Shown piece after piece: positions 7,828 to 16,258 of a DNA stretch of 64,000 nucleotides. Below the pieces are notes generated by a model, which saw only the letters and a list, made by a program, of their open reading frames with translations, made no database searches and was not told the origin of the DNA. The translations under genes and the position numbers were made by a program. The first letter of the stretch is position 1; every line of letters begins with the position of its first letter. Origin of the DNA: Macondimonas sp045864775 (lineage in GTDB: Bacteria > Pseudomonadota > Gammaproteobacteria > UBA5335); the NCBI GenBank assembly GCA_045864775.1, contig BTVR01000002.1, positions 806,001 through 870,000 of the forward strand. The letters run 5' to 3'.

Positions 7828-10596
7828 ATGCCGGGATCACACCGCCCTGATGCGCTCGCCGAGACAGCGGCCCCCTCAGTGGCTGACGCGACCGCCGGAA
7901 CGACGGCTTGGCACGCCCTCGACAGCGAGGCGGTCACGGCCTCCCTCGATACGCCGGCGGACGGACTCGCCGAGGATGAGGTCCGCCGGCGCCTCGATCG
8001 ATGGGGCGCCAACCGCCTGCCCGGTGCCCCCGCGACCCCCGCATGGCGCCGCTTGATGCGCCAGTTCAACAACCTGCTGATCCATGTCTTGCTGGTCAGC
8101 GCGGCCATCACCCTGGCGCTGGATCATCTGATCGATACCGCGGTCATTCTGGCCGTCGTGCTGACCAACGCACTCATCGGATTCATTCAGGAAGGCCGCG
8201 CCGAACAGGCCATCGAGGCCATCCGCTGCCTCATTGCGCCCCGCACGACGGTGCTGCGCGAGGGCACTCGCCAGCAGATCGACGCCAGCCTCGTCGTCCC
8301 CGGCGATCTGGTGCTCCTGGAGGCTGGCGACCGGGTGCCGGCCGATCTGCGCCTGCTGCGCGCCAGTCGCTTGCGGCTCGATGAATCGCCGCTCACCGGT
8401 GAGTCGATCGCGATCGACAAGCAGGTGGCGCCCGTGCCGCCGGAGGCCGGCTTGAACGACCGACTCGACATGGCGTTTTCGGGCACGCTCGTCGTGGCCG
8501 GCCAGGGGATGGGCGTCGTCGTCGCCACCGGAAGCCGGACCGAGATCGGCCACATCAGCGCCTTGCTGCGCGAGGTGCAAACCCTTCAGACGCCGCTGCT
8601 GAAAAAAATGAATCGCTTTGGCCGGCAGTTGGCTGCGGTGATTCTCGCCGTATCGGCGCTGGTGTTCATGGGCGCGCTGGCGCGCGGCATGGTGTGGGAT
8701 GAAGCCTTTCTGGTGGTGGTCAGCCTGGCCGTCGCCGCCATCCCCGAAGGATTGCCGGCGGTGCTGTCCATCACGCTCGCGCTGGGGGTAAGACGCATGG
8801 CCGCACGTCAGGCCATCGTGCGGCTCATGCCGGCCGTGGAAACCCTGGGGGCCGTCACCGTCATCTGCTCGGACAAGACCGGCACCCTGACGCGCAATGA
8901 AATGATGGTGGCGCAGATCGTGACCGCCCAAGACTCGATCGAAGTCACCGGCGAGGGGCATGAACCGCAAGGCACATTCTTGCGCCGGGGCGAGCTCGTG
9001 CCGGAAACCGAACGGCAGGCGATTTTGGCCCTCGCACAGGCGGCCACCCTGTGCAACGACGCTGATTTGCAGGCACGCGACGGCGCTTGGACGGTGAGCG
9101 GAGACCCCATGGAAGGCGCGCTCCTCGTGCTGGCCCGGAAGGCCGGGCTGGATCCGCAGGCCGCGCGGCAGACGCATCCCCGGGTTTCGGAAATCCCCTT
9201 CGATTCGGTGCACAAGTTCATGGCGACGGTCCATCGCTTGCCGGACGGTCGCTACCAGGGGTACGTCAAAGGCGCGCCCGAGCGTCTGCTGGAGATGTGC
9301 ACCCATCAATGGACGACCGAAGGCGCGGTCCCCTTGGCGGCGCATCACTGGGGGGCGCAAATCGATCGGCTGACCGGGGCCGGGTACCGCGTCATGGCGC
9401 TGGCGATCCGGAACCTGCCGGACACCGCGCTCTCACCCGAGGGGGCCACACACGATCTGACGCTGATCGGCCTGATCGGTTTGCACGATCCGCCCCGGCA
9501 TGAAGCGATCGCCGCCCTGGCGGAGTGCCAGCAGGCGGGCATTCGCGTCAAGATGATCACGGGCGACCATGTCGGCACCGCTGTGGCCATCGGCAGAGTG
9601 CTCGGTCTGGCCGACGGCGGCCAGGCCTTGACCGGCGAGGATCTGGCGCGGCTGGACGATGCGGCGCTGCGGAATGCGGTGAGGCATGCCACGGTGTTTG
9701 CGCGCACCACGCCCGAACACAAGCTGCGTCTGGTCCAAGCGCTGCAGGCCAATGGCGAGATCGTTGCCATGACCGGGGACGGCATCAATGACGCGCCGGC
9801 ACTCAAGCGCGCCGATGTTGGCATCGCCATGGGCAACAAGGGCACCGAGGCGGCCAAGGAGGCCGCTGACATGGTGCTCGCCGACGACAACTTCGCCACC
9901 ATCGTGACGGCCATACGCGAAGGACGCACCGTCTACCACAATCTGCGCAAGGTCATCGCCTGGTCGCTGCCGACCAATGGCGGCGAATCGCTGATCTTCA
10001 TTGCCGCCGTCGCGCTGGGCCTCCACCTTCCCCTCTCTCCGCTGCAGGTCCTGTGGATCAATACCGTGACGGCGATTACCCTGGGGCTGGTCCTGGCCTT
10101 CGATCCGCCCGAGCCGGACGTCATGGCGCGTCCCCCGCGTGATCCGGAGGGCGGCCTGCTCTCGGGATATCTGATCTGGCGCGTCGTCCTGGTATCGGTG
10201 CTGATCGCGGCGGGCGCATTTCTGATCTTCGAAACGGCCTTGCGTCTGGGGCGGGACCCGGAAACGGCCCGGACCCTGGTGGTCAATGCCATCGTGGCCA
10301 TGGAAGTGTTCTACCTGTTCAATGCCCGCTTCCTGGGCTCGGGCTCGACGCAAGAGCTAGCGATCACCCGGGCGGCACTGATCGGGGTGTCGACCGTCGT
10401 GGCGCTGCAGTTGGCCTTCACCTATGCCCCGCCAGCGCGGCTGCTGTTCGACACCCGGCCGCTGACCTGGCAGGACGGCATGGCCGTGATCGGAGCCGGG
10501 TTGGCGCTGTTCAGTCTGTTGGAGATCGAGAAACGCATCGTCGGGCGCCTGTTTTCTGCAATCCCCAACGCTCAATACAAGGAAACGCAACCATGA
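7828..10596 (+). CDS. P-type cation-transporting ATPase, P2 (SERCA/PacL-like), ion uncertain
   Basis: This is a 922-residue inner-membrane ATP-driven cation pump. The phosphorylation motif DKTGTLT starts at residue 349. DESPLTGES of the actuator domain and MTGDGINDAPALKRADVGIAMG of the hinge are intact. Transmembrane helix 4 has the P2A signature AAIPEGLPAV (E307). Helix 5 keeps N717..E720. Helix 6 reads INTVTAI, where the SERCA calcium site has N-x-V-T-D; N745 and T748 are kept but the aspartate is alanine (A749). It is therefore related to calcium pumps but may move another ion. A strong ribosome site (GGGAGACGGGAA) precedes the ATG. The stop overlaps the adhC start (ATGA), so the two are translationally coupled. 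Confidence 0.9.
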   Translation: MPGSHRPDALAETAAPSVADATAGTTAWHALDSEAVTASLDTPADGLAEDEVRRRLDRWGANRLPGAPATPAWRRLMRQFNNLLIHVLLVSAAITLALDHLIDTAVILAVVLTNALIGFIQEGRAEQAIEAIRCLIAPRTTVLREGTRQQIDASLVVPGDLVLLEAGDRVPADLRLLRASRLRLDESPLTGESIAIDKQVAPVPPEAGLNDRLDMAFSGTLVVAGQGMGVVVATGSRTEIGHISALLREVQTLQTPLLKKMNRFGRQLAAVILAVSALVFMGALARGMVWDEAFLVVVSLAVAAIPEGLPAVLSITLALGVRRMAARQAIVRLMPAVETLGAVTVICSDKTGTLTRNEMMVAQIVTAQDSIEVTGEGHEPQGTFLRRGELVPETERQAILALAQAATLCNDADLQARDGAWTVSGDPMEGALLVLARKAGLDPQAARQTHPRVSEIPFDSVHKFMATVHRLPDGRYQGYVKGAPERLLEMCTHQWTTEGAVPLAAHHWGAQIDRLTGAGYRVMALAIRNLPDTALSPEGATHDLTLIGLIGLHDPPRHEAIAALAECQQAGIRVKMITGDHVGTAVAIGRVLGLADGGQALTGEDLARLDDAALRNAVRHATVFARTTPEHKLRLVQALQANGEIVAMTGDGINDAPALKRADVGIAMGNKGTEAAKEAADMVLADDNFATIVTAIREGRTVYHNLRKVIAWSLPTNGGESLIFIAAVALGLHLPLSPLQVLWINTVTAITLGLVLAFDPPEPDVMARPPRDPEGGLLSGYLIWRVVLVSVLIAAGAFLIFETALRLGRDPETARTLVVNAIVAMEVFYLFNARFLGSGSTQELAITRAALIGVSTVVALQLAFTYAPPARLLFDTRPLTWQDGMAVIGAGLALFSLLEIEKRIVGRLFSAIPNAQYKETQP

Positions 10597-11702
10597 AATC
10601 ACGCGCCGCCGTGGCCTGGGCACCCGGAAAACCGCTCACGATCGAGGAGGTGGACGTCGCCGACCCCAAGGCTGGCGAGGTGCGCGTACGCATCGTCGCC
10701 ACGGGCGTATGCCATACCGACGCCTTCACGCTGTCGGGCGCCGATCCGGAGGGCCTGTTCCCGGCCATTCTCGGCCACGAGGGCGCCGGAGTCGTGGAGT
10801 CGGTCGGGCCCGGAGTCAGCTCGGTGAAACCCGGCGACCACGTCATTCCGCTCTATACGGCCGAATGCGGGCAGTGCAAATTCTGCCGCTCGGGCAAGAC
10901 GAACCTCTGCGGCGCGGTGCGCGAAACGCAGGGGCGCGGGGTCATGCCCGACGGTACCAGCCGTTTCGCCCTGAACGGCCACCCCATCCACCACTATATG
11001 GGCACCTCCACCTTCAGCGAATACACCGTGCTGCCGGAAATCTCCCTGGCGCGCATCGACCCCGCCGCGCCGCTGGACAAGGTGTGCCTGCTGGGCTGCG
11101 GTATCACCACCGGCATCGGCGCGGTGCTGAACACCGCCAGGGTGGAACCGGGCGCCACGGTGGCGGTGTTCGGACTGGGCGGCATCGGCCTCTCGGTGAT
11201 CCAAGGCGCGGTCATGGCCGGCGCCTCGCGTATCCTGGGCATCGACACCAATCCGGCCAAATTCGCCATGGCGCGTCAGATGGGCGCGACCGACTGCATC
11301 GATCCGCGCGCGCATGCAGAGCCCATTCAGCAGGTCATCATCGCCGTGACCGACGGCGGCGTGGATTACTCCTTCGAATGCATCGGCAACGTGCGGGTCA
11401 TGCGCCAGGCGCTGGAGTGCTGCCACAAGGGCTGGGGCGTCTCCACCATCATCGGCGTGGCCGGCGCCGGCGAGGAGATTGCCACCCGGCCGTTCCAGCT
11501 GGTCACCGGCCGGGTGTGGAAGGGCTCGGCCTTCGGCGGCGTGAAGGGGCGCAGCCAGCTGCCGGGTTATGTCGATCGCTATCTGAAGGGCGAGATCCGC
11601 ATCGACGACTACATCACCCACCGCTTTGCGCTCGAGGACATCAACCGCGCCTTCGAACTGATGCACGCCGGCGAGAGCATCCGCTCGGTGATCATCTTCT
11701 GA
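10593..11702 (+). CDS. adhC: S-(hydroxymethyl)glutathione dehydrogenase / class III alcohol dehydrogenase
   Basis: The enzyme oxidises S-hydroxymethylglutathione (formaldehyde plus glutathione) to S-formylglutathione with NAD. The 369-residue length is normal. Catalytic zinc ligands lie in GVCHTDAF and LGHEGAGVVESVG; the structural zinc cysteines lie in ECGQCKFCRSGKTNLC; the NAD-binding fold has VFGLGGIGLSV. It starts inside the last codon of the P-type ATPase gene. The usual partner, S-formylglutathione hydrolase, is not adjacent. A perfect GC hairpin follows the stop. Confidence 0.95.
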   Translation: MKSRAAVAWAPGKPLTIEEVDVADPKAGEVRVRIVATGVCHTDAFTLSGADPEGLFPAILGHEGAGVVESVGPGVSSVKPGDHVIPLYTAECGQCKFCRSGKTNLCGAVRETQGRGVMPDGTSRFALNGHPIHHYMGTSTFSEYTVLPEISLARIDPAAPLDKVCLLGCGITTGIGAVLNTARVEPGATVAVFGLGGIGLSVIQGAVMAGASRILGIDTNPAKFAMARQMGATDCIDPRAHAEPIQQVIIAVTDGGVDYSFECIGNVRVMRQALECCHKGWGVSTIIGVAGAGEEIATRPFQLVTGRVWKGSAFGGVKGRSQLPGYVDRYLKGEIRIDDYITHRFALEDINRAFELMHAGESIRSVIIF

Positions 11703-11706
11703 ATCC

Positions 11707-11726
11707 GGCCGCGTTCGGACGCGGCC
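11707..11726 (+). terminator. Hairpin after adhC, possible terminator
   Basis: GGCCGCGT, tetraloop TCGG, ACGCGGCC forms a perfect 8-base stem starting four bases after the adhC stop. No T tract follows, so termination would be inefficient or factor-assisted. Confidence 0.45.
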
Positions 11727-11814
11727 ATGATGGGTCGCCTTGCGCCATGACACGGATTCCGCAGCGCCGGCTTGTTATGCTGAAGCCCTGGTTGATTCAC
11801 CGTATGAGGTCATG

Positions 11815-12051
11815 ATGTCGATCGAAAACCATACCCTGATCCTCGAGTTCCCCGAACTGCGCGAGCGGATCCACGCCCTGAAGGTCAGCGATCATCACTT
11901 CGCGCGACGCTTCGAGGAATACAACGATCTCGACCGGCAGATCCGCCGGCTCGAGGACGAGGGCAGCCCGAAAGCCGACGAGACCATGGAAAGTCTCAAG
12001 AAAACCCGGCTGTCGCTCAAAGACGAGCTCTACCGGATGCTGACTGACTGA
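11815..12051 (+). CDS. YdcH family (DUF465) small protein
   Basis: This 78-residue protein matches the DUF465/YdcH pattern: LEFPELRERIHALK, SDHHFARRFEEYNDLDRQIRRLE and TMESLKKTRLSLKDELYRML. It should fold as a helical hairpin or short coiled coil. The family is widespread in proteobacteria and its function is unresolved. Two ATG codons are adjacent (11812 and 11815); GAGG lies at a better distance from the second. It stands alone between adhC and a DUF2177 gene. Confidence 0.88.
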   Translation: MSIENHTLILEFPELRERIHALKVSDHHFARRFEEYNDLDRQIRRLEDEGSPKADETMESLKKTRLSLKDELYRMLTD

Positions 12052-12113
12052 CCCACGCGGCGCGGGCGCCGGACGCCTCGCATGTGAGCACCCGTCGCAC
12101 GAGGATGTCCCCG

Positions 12114-12518
12114 ATGAAACTGACGCTCGCCTACGGCCTTGCGCTCGTGGTTTTCCTGTTGCTCGACGGCCTGTGGCTGGGCTATGTCGCCAAGGACCTC
12201 TACCTGACGCGCATGGCGCCCATCATGCGCGAGCGTCCCATCCTGCCGGTCGCCGCGCTGTTCTACATGGCCTATGTCGCCGGGCTCGTGTACTTCGTGA
12301 TCGCCCCGGCACTGGCGAGCGGTGACTGGCGGAGCGCCGCGCTGAATGGCGCCCTGTTCGGTTTTTTTGCCTATCTCACCTATGACGCCACCGCGTACTC
12401 GGTCATCCGCGGCTTCGATCCCGTCCTGGCGCTGATCGACGTGGCTTGGGGAAGCGTGCTGGGGGCCGCCGCCAGCACCGTGACGGTGCTGGTCCTGCGC
12501 ACAGCCCCATCCCCGTAG
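12114..12518 (+). CDS. DUF2177 family membrane protein
   Basis: The product is 134 residues with four hydrophobic spans. The conserved family pattern is visible as LLLDGLWLGYVAKDLY near the start, FYMAYVAGLVYFV, LFGFFAYLTYDATAYSVI and a DVAWGSVLGA motif in the last helix. The biochemical role is unknown. I chose the ATG at 12114 because GAGG lies nine bases before it; a GTG at 12084 and an ATG at 12105 in the same frame are possible but less well placed. Confidence 0.85.
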   Translation: MKLTLAYGLALVVFLLLDGLWLGYVAKDLYLTRMAPIMRERPILPVAALFYMAYVAGLVYFVIAPALASGDWRSAALNGALFGFFAYLTYDATAYSVIRGFDPVLALIDVAWGSVLGAAASTVTVLVLRTAPSP

Positions 12519-12605
12519 GCTCGCGGAGCGACTCAGAAACGCAGTAATGCGCCGATACAATGGCAGGCGCCACCGCGCGTTGCTGTCCGTCACCGAGGGC
12601 TTTCC

Positions 12606-13502
12606 ATGTCCGCAGTACCTCATCTGCACCCCATCCGCTTCGCAGGCGAGTCGAGTGTCTATCGCACCGACTGGAACGGGACCACCTTGCGTGGCCACTA
12701 CCTGATCGAGACGCGGCGTAAACCCAATCCGCCCGCTGGCAGTGTTCCGGTCGTGCTCATTCCCGGCGGCTTCGATCCGGTGCGTGGGAGCTTCGGCGAC
12801 GCGTTCATCGAAGGTTTGCTCGCACACCCCGGGGTCAGCGCCGTCTATGAGGCCCATTACGAACATCAAGGTCGCGGCGGCTACGTCGACATCGGGTCGG
12901 TCCTGCACGACTTGCGGCTGATGCTGACCGACGCTGCGCAGCGGCCGCTGCTCGTGGGCATGAGCCTGAGCACGTTTTCCCTGAGCTGCGCGCTGCACGC
13001 CACGCTGGCCGCGGGCGCGACACCGGCCGCCACCGGGATCGTGCTGATCGGTCCGTATCTGGTCGGGTATGAAACGCTGCTGGCCAAGGCCTTGGAGCCG
13101 TACTACCGACGCGAAAAGATGCGCGAGCGCATCTTCAACCACTGCGGACATCCCTACCTGTTCGACAACAGCGACCGGCTGCGGGCCTGGTGGGATCAAC
13201 AACCGGCTTTTCGCCGCTTTCTCCAGCACGGCGATTTCGCCGATTTCGCCCAACGACAGTGCGCGAGCATGAACCTCGTGTACTTCCGTCTGGATACGCT
13301 GTCCGCGCGCGGCAGGCGCTTGTTCCGGCAGGCGTTCAACGCTCAGGCGTATCCGGAAGTCATCCCGGGCTACCACCGCGCCCTGCGTTATCTCACGGCG
13401 GCCGATCCGATCTTGTTGCGCGCCTGTGAACATCATCTGCAGCGCCAGCCCGCGGCTGCGCCGGTCACGGGCGCCTTCAGGCCTGTTCAGCGCGCGGGGT
13501 GA
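12606..13502 (+). CDS. Alpha/beta-hydrolase-like protein of unknown function
   Basis: I do not recognise the family. The 298-residue protein has VPVVLIPGGFDP near residues 48-58, resembling the central strand and oxyanion loop of an alpha/beta hydrolase. VGMSLST around residue 120 has the G-x-S-x-S form of a nucleophile elbow (S120). GIVLIGPYLVGYE would be the following strand. A catalytic acid and histidine cannot be assigned with confidence. There is no signal peptide or membrane span. Its 3' end overlaps the convergent VTT-protein gene by 26 bases. It is not an obvious formylglutathione hydrolase despite lying downstream of adhC. Confidence 0.72.
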   Translation: MSAVPHLHPIRFAGESSVYRTDWNGTTLRGHYLIETRRKPNPPAGSVPVVLIPGGFDPVRGSFGDAFIEGLLAHPGVSAVYEAHYEHQGRGGYVDIGSVLHDLRLMLTDAAQRPLLVGMSLSTFSLSCALHATLAAGATPAATGIVLIGPYLVGYETLLAKALEPYYRREKMRERIFNHCGHPYLFDNSDRLRAWWDQQPAFRRFLQHGDFADFAQRQCASMNLVYFRLDTLSARGRRLFRQAFNAQAYPEVIPGYHRALRYLTAADPILLRACEHHLQRQPAAAPVTGAFRPVQRAG

Positions 13503-14217
13503 TCCAGCGCCGGTCCGCAAGGCGCAGCAACAGGCTGAGGACGACACCCGCCAGCATGGGCGTCAGCAGCTCCGGGCTGTACCAGTGCAGCTGCTCGGGA
13601 TGGTAGGCGAGCTTGTCGATGACGACATCGCCCAGCCAGGCATAGAGCACGATCTTGGGGAAGGCGCCGATAAAAGTACCGAGCGTCAGATCGCGCAGCC
13701 GCAGATTCATCACGGCGAGAAACCAGTTCACGGGCGGCAGCGCGAAAAACAGCAGTCGCAGATGAATGACGCTGATGAGACCACGATGGCCGAAATGGCG
13801 CTCGACCGGACGCATCGCCCGCCCGAAGACGCGCATGATCATCGCCCGTCCCAGATGACGCCCGATCAGGTAAATCAGGACGCTCGCGAGATTGAGGGTG
13901 ATGATCCCCATCACGATCCCGCCGAGCGCGCCATAAAGCGTCGCCGCGGCCAGAATGACGAGGACGCACGGCACGTTGAGAATGATCACGGCCGTGCCGG
14001 CCAGCGCGAATTCCGCCATGCCCCACAGACCGGCGTCCGCCTGCCACAGGCGCAGCGCGGCCAGATGCTCGCCGATCTGCCGGCGATCGGTGAGCCGCGC
14101 CAGATCCAGCGCATGGTATCCGTAGGCCAGGGCGCCGAGCATCAGCAGCACCAACACGACACGCAACCATCGCCCGCGCCCGGACGCCTCGCCGGGAATC
14201 GCCGTCTTTGTGTTCAT
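13477..14217 (-). CDS. TVP38/TMEM64 (VTT domain) membrane protein
   Basis: The product is 246 residues with about six hydrophobic spans. After a short basic N-terminus and a first helix, the VTT core is recognisable: FALAGTAVIILNVPCVLVILAA, then LIGRHLGRAM, then LLFFALPPVNWFLAVMNLRLRDL, and FIGAFPKIVLYAWLGD. The NFLVALPGIP-like and F..G..P.I pattern is typical of TVP38 proteins, whose DedA/VTT relatives include lipid scramblases and undecaprenyl-phosphate flippases. The ATG at 14217 overlaps the sulfotransferase stop by four bases, so the two are coupled. The longer open frame upstream is the sulfotransferase gene read out of frame. Confidence 0.88.
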   Translation of the reverse strand: MNTKTAIPGEASGRGRWLRVVLVLLMLGALAYGYHALDLARLTDRRQIGEHLAALRLWQADAGLWGMAEFALAGTAVIILNVPCVLVILAAATLYGALGGIVMGIITLNLASVLIYLIGRHLGRAMIMRVFGRAMRPVERHFGHRGLISVIHLRLLFFALPPVNWFLAVMNLRLRDLTLGTFIGAFPKIVLYAWLGDVVIDKLAYHPEQLHWYSPELLTPMLAGVVLSLLLRLADRRWITPRAEQA

Positions 14218-15491
14218 TGCCCCCCCAGCGCCATCGTGCCGGGCAATTGAAAGTCGATCCGGTGCAGTTCGGGATGCAGGTTCAGCATCCGCTGGACCAT
14301 CGCCTGCTGCGCCGCGTTCATGGATGACCCGCCCGTGCTGGCCAGCACGGAGCCTTCCTGGGCATTGCGCGACAAGGTCCGCGTCATGCGGGCCTGAGCC
14401 AGCTCGTCCGCCGGGGGCAACGCCAGCGCCGTCAGCGTGCCCGGCATGATCGACACGCCGCCCGCCCGAAGATCCTCGTACCGGAGGACGGCATCGAAAA
14501 AGACCTCGGGCTGGCGCTGCAAGGCCAAGGCATGGTGCATCTTGGACATCCAGGCAATGGTCAGGAAAGCCGCCAGATCCTCGGGAATCTGTTTGCGGTA
14601 ATGCGGGTCCTTGTACAAGGGCGCCAGCGCGCCTGGATTGCGCATCATGGGATTCAGAAGCGCCACCAGCCGCAACACGAGCGTTTCCAATCGCACCTTG
14701 CGCGCCAGACGCATGATGGGCACGCGCAGCAGCATGGCAAAAAACGAATCCACCGTGTCGACGGCGTTGCGGTACAGGAACAGGTTGCGCGCCTCGGGCA
14801 GGTCGCGGGCCATGAGATCCGCGGCAAACACGGCCATGCCGCGCAGCTTGAGCACCACCGATTGCGCGGCCGGGTGGGTCTCGCGCAATTGCGCGACCAG
14901 CAGGCGGGTACACGCCGCCGTCACGGCCGCGAGTTGCCGCGCTTTGGCGGGATCTGCGCCGTCGGCCAGAACGACGAGTTGGCTGTAGAAATCCGGCTCC
15001 GACACCGACACCGTCGCCGCCGCATCGCCCAGCAGACGGCACAGCAAGGTGGAACCGCAGCGGCCCGTGCTGTGCAGGAAGACGATTGGCGTATCACGCC
15101 ACGCCGGCTGCACCTCTGCGGCCAGCGCAACGACCTCTTCGTAAGGCACGGCGTAGAGCATGCCGGCATGGCGGCGCTGAGCCTCATAGAAAAACGGATG
15201 GTCCTCCGTCAGATCGACCGGCTCGCGGGTCTCGACGAAGACGACCCGCTCCTTCGTCGCATCGAAGCAATAGGGAGTCAGGCGGCCTGACGCGCGCGCC
15301 CACACCTGCCGGAAATCCACGGTCCCGGCGGAGCGCGTCTTGAAGTCGCCGATGTCGACGAATCCGTCGAGCAAATTGCGGCGCTTCGCGCGGAGGACTC
15401 GCAAAGCCTGGCCCAGAATCGGACCCGCTCTTGACCTCCCGTCAGCCATTTGTTGCGTGGCCCGCTCAGAAACCCGGTCGCCGTCGTTCAT
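14214..15491 (-). CDS. Sulfotransferase family protein
   Basis: The 425-residue protein carries the PAPS 5'-phosphosulfate loop IVFLHSTGRCGSTLL (residues ~136-150). The second PAPS contact is probably in the ARNLFLYRNAVDTVDSFF segment (arginine and serine). Sulfotransferases move sulfate from PAPS to hydroxyl or amino groups of lipids, sugars or small molecules; the acceptor here is unknown. An N-terminal region of about 130 residues precedes the loop. No transmembrane helix is obvious. It is translationally coupled to the VTT membrane protein, which makes a lipid or lipid-linked acceptor plausible. AAGG lies before the ATG. Confidence 0.82.
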   Translation of the reverse strand: MNDGDRVSERATQQMADGRSRAGPILGQALRVLRAKRRNLLDGFVDIGDFKTRSAGTVDFRQVWARASGRLTPYCFDATKERVVFVETREPVDLTEDHPFFYEAQRRHAGMLYAVPYEEVVALAAEVQPAWRDTPIVFLHSTGRCGSTLLCRLLGDAAATVSVSEPDFYSQLVVLADGADPAKARQLAAVTAACTRLLVAQLRETHPAAQSVVLKLRGMAVFAADLMARDLPEARNLFLYRNAVDTVDSFFAMLLRVPIMRLARKVRLETLVLRLVALLNPMMRNPGALAPLYKDPHYRKQIPEDLAAFLTIAWMSKMHHALALQRQPEVFFDAVLRYEDLRAGGVSIMPGTLTALALPPADELAQARMTRTLSRNAQEGSVLASTGGSSMNAAQQAMVQRMLNLHPELHRIDFQLPGTMALGGQ

Positions 15492-15592
15492 ATGCCTTGT
15501 CCGCTTCCGAAAAGATGGTGCTGCCCGCTTGGGTTGTCGACCGACGCGCTGATCTTCTCAAGACTCACGGAGACTTGTTTTTCATATCGATT

Positions 15593-16258
15593 TCACGGCG
15601 AACAGGCGGTCGGTCGCACCGAAGCGGCGGGATCGAACCGGGGCGCCTCGACCGCACGAACCACCAGATAGAAGCGTCGCCGCTCCCGATAACGGGGCTC
15701 GATACGCGCATCGATGCCCAGATCCTTCAACGCCGCCATGCGCCGCAAGGCGCCGCTCGCCTCCGCGTAAACGCCAAGCGACAGCCCGTTGCGCATCGCG
15801 CCGCTGGTGACGACGGCCACATCCTCGACGCCCAGGTCCCGCAGGCGCCGCTCCTCGTCCAGCGCCGCGGCGAGCGTGGGCTGCGGGGGAAGGTAGATCC
15901 AGTCGGCCACCTTGTCGCGCTTCACTTCCTTCGATACGGCGGCCGTGAATTCGCTTGCCGCGAAGCGCTCCTGAGCTGCGCGCAGCCCAGGCTCATCCAG
16001 AGGCCCGATGCGCCAGCATCTTACCGGCTGCGAGCGGGTGGGTGCAGGTGGTTCCTGTTCGGACACAGGCGCCGCCCTGACGCTTGCGGTCTCCGTCGAC
16101 GCGACTGGAATCGGTGCAGCCGGATCGGCCCCGAGCGGCTGCAACGCCGCGACAGTCGGCGCCGCTCTGCGCGGGGCCGTCGATCGCAACTGCCAGACGC
16201 CGAGCAGCGCCGCGCCCAGGATGAGGCTCAACGCCGCCATGCGGACCGCGCTAGGCAT
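15593..16258 (-). CDS. SPOR-domain-like membrane-anchored protein
   Basis: The 221-residue protein has a single N-terminal membrane helix (AALSLILGAALLGVW), then a proline/alanine-rich linker of about 70 residues. A C-terminal domain beginning RCWRIGPLDEPGLRAAQ and continuing to RRRFYLVVRAVEAP resembles a SPOR domain, which binds denuded peptidoglycan at division sites. The ATG at 16258 lies inside the end of coaX (8-base overlap), so it is the distal gene of birA-coaX. SPOR-domain genes in this place are seen in other gammaproteobacteria. I infer a cell-envelope role. Confidence 0.75.
   Translation of the reverse strand: MPSAVRMAALSLILGAALLGVWQLRSTAPRRAAPTVAALQPLGADPAAPIPVASTETASVRAAPVSEQEPPAPTRSQPVRCWRIGPLDEPGLRAAQERFAASEFTAAVSKEVKRDKVADWIYLPPQPTLAAALDEERRLRDLGVEDVAVVTSGAMRNGLSLGVYAEASGALRRMAALKDLGIDARIEPRYRERRRFYLVVRAVEAPRFDPAASVRPTACSP

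Noticed and set aside
12606..13502. S-formylglutathione hydrolase as partner of adhC
   Set aside because: The nucleophile motif and overall sequence do not match FrmB/FghA, and two unrelated genes lie between.
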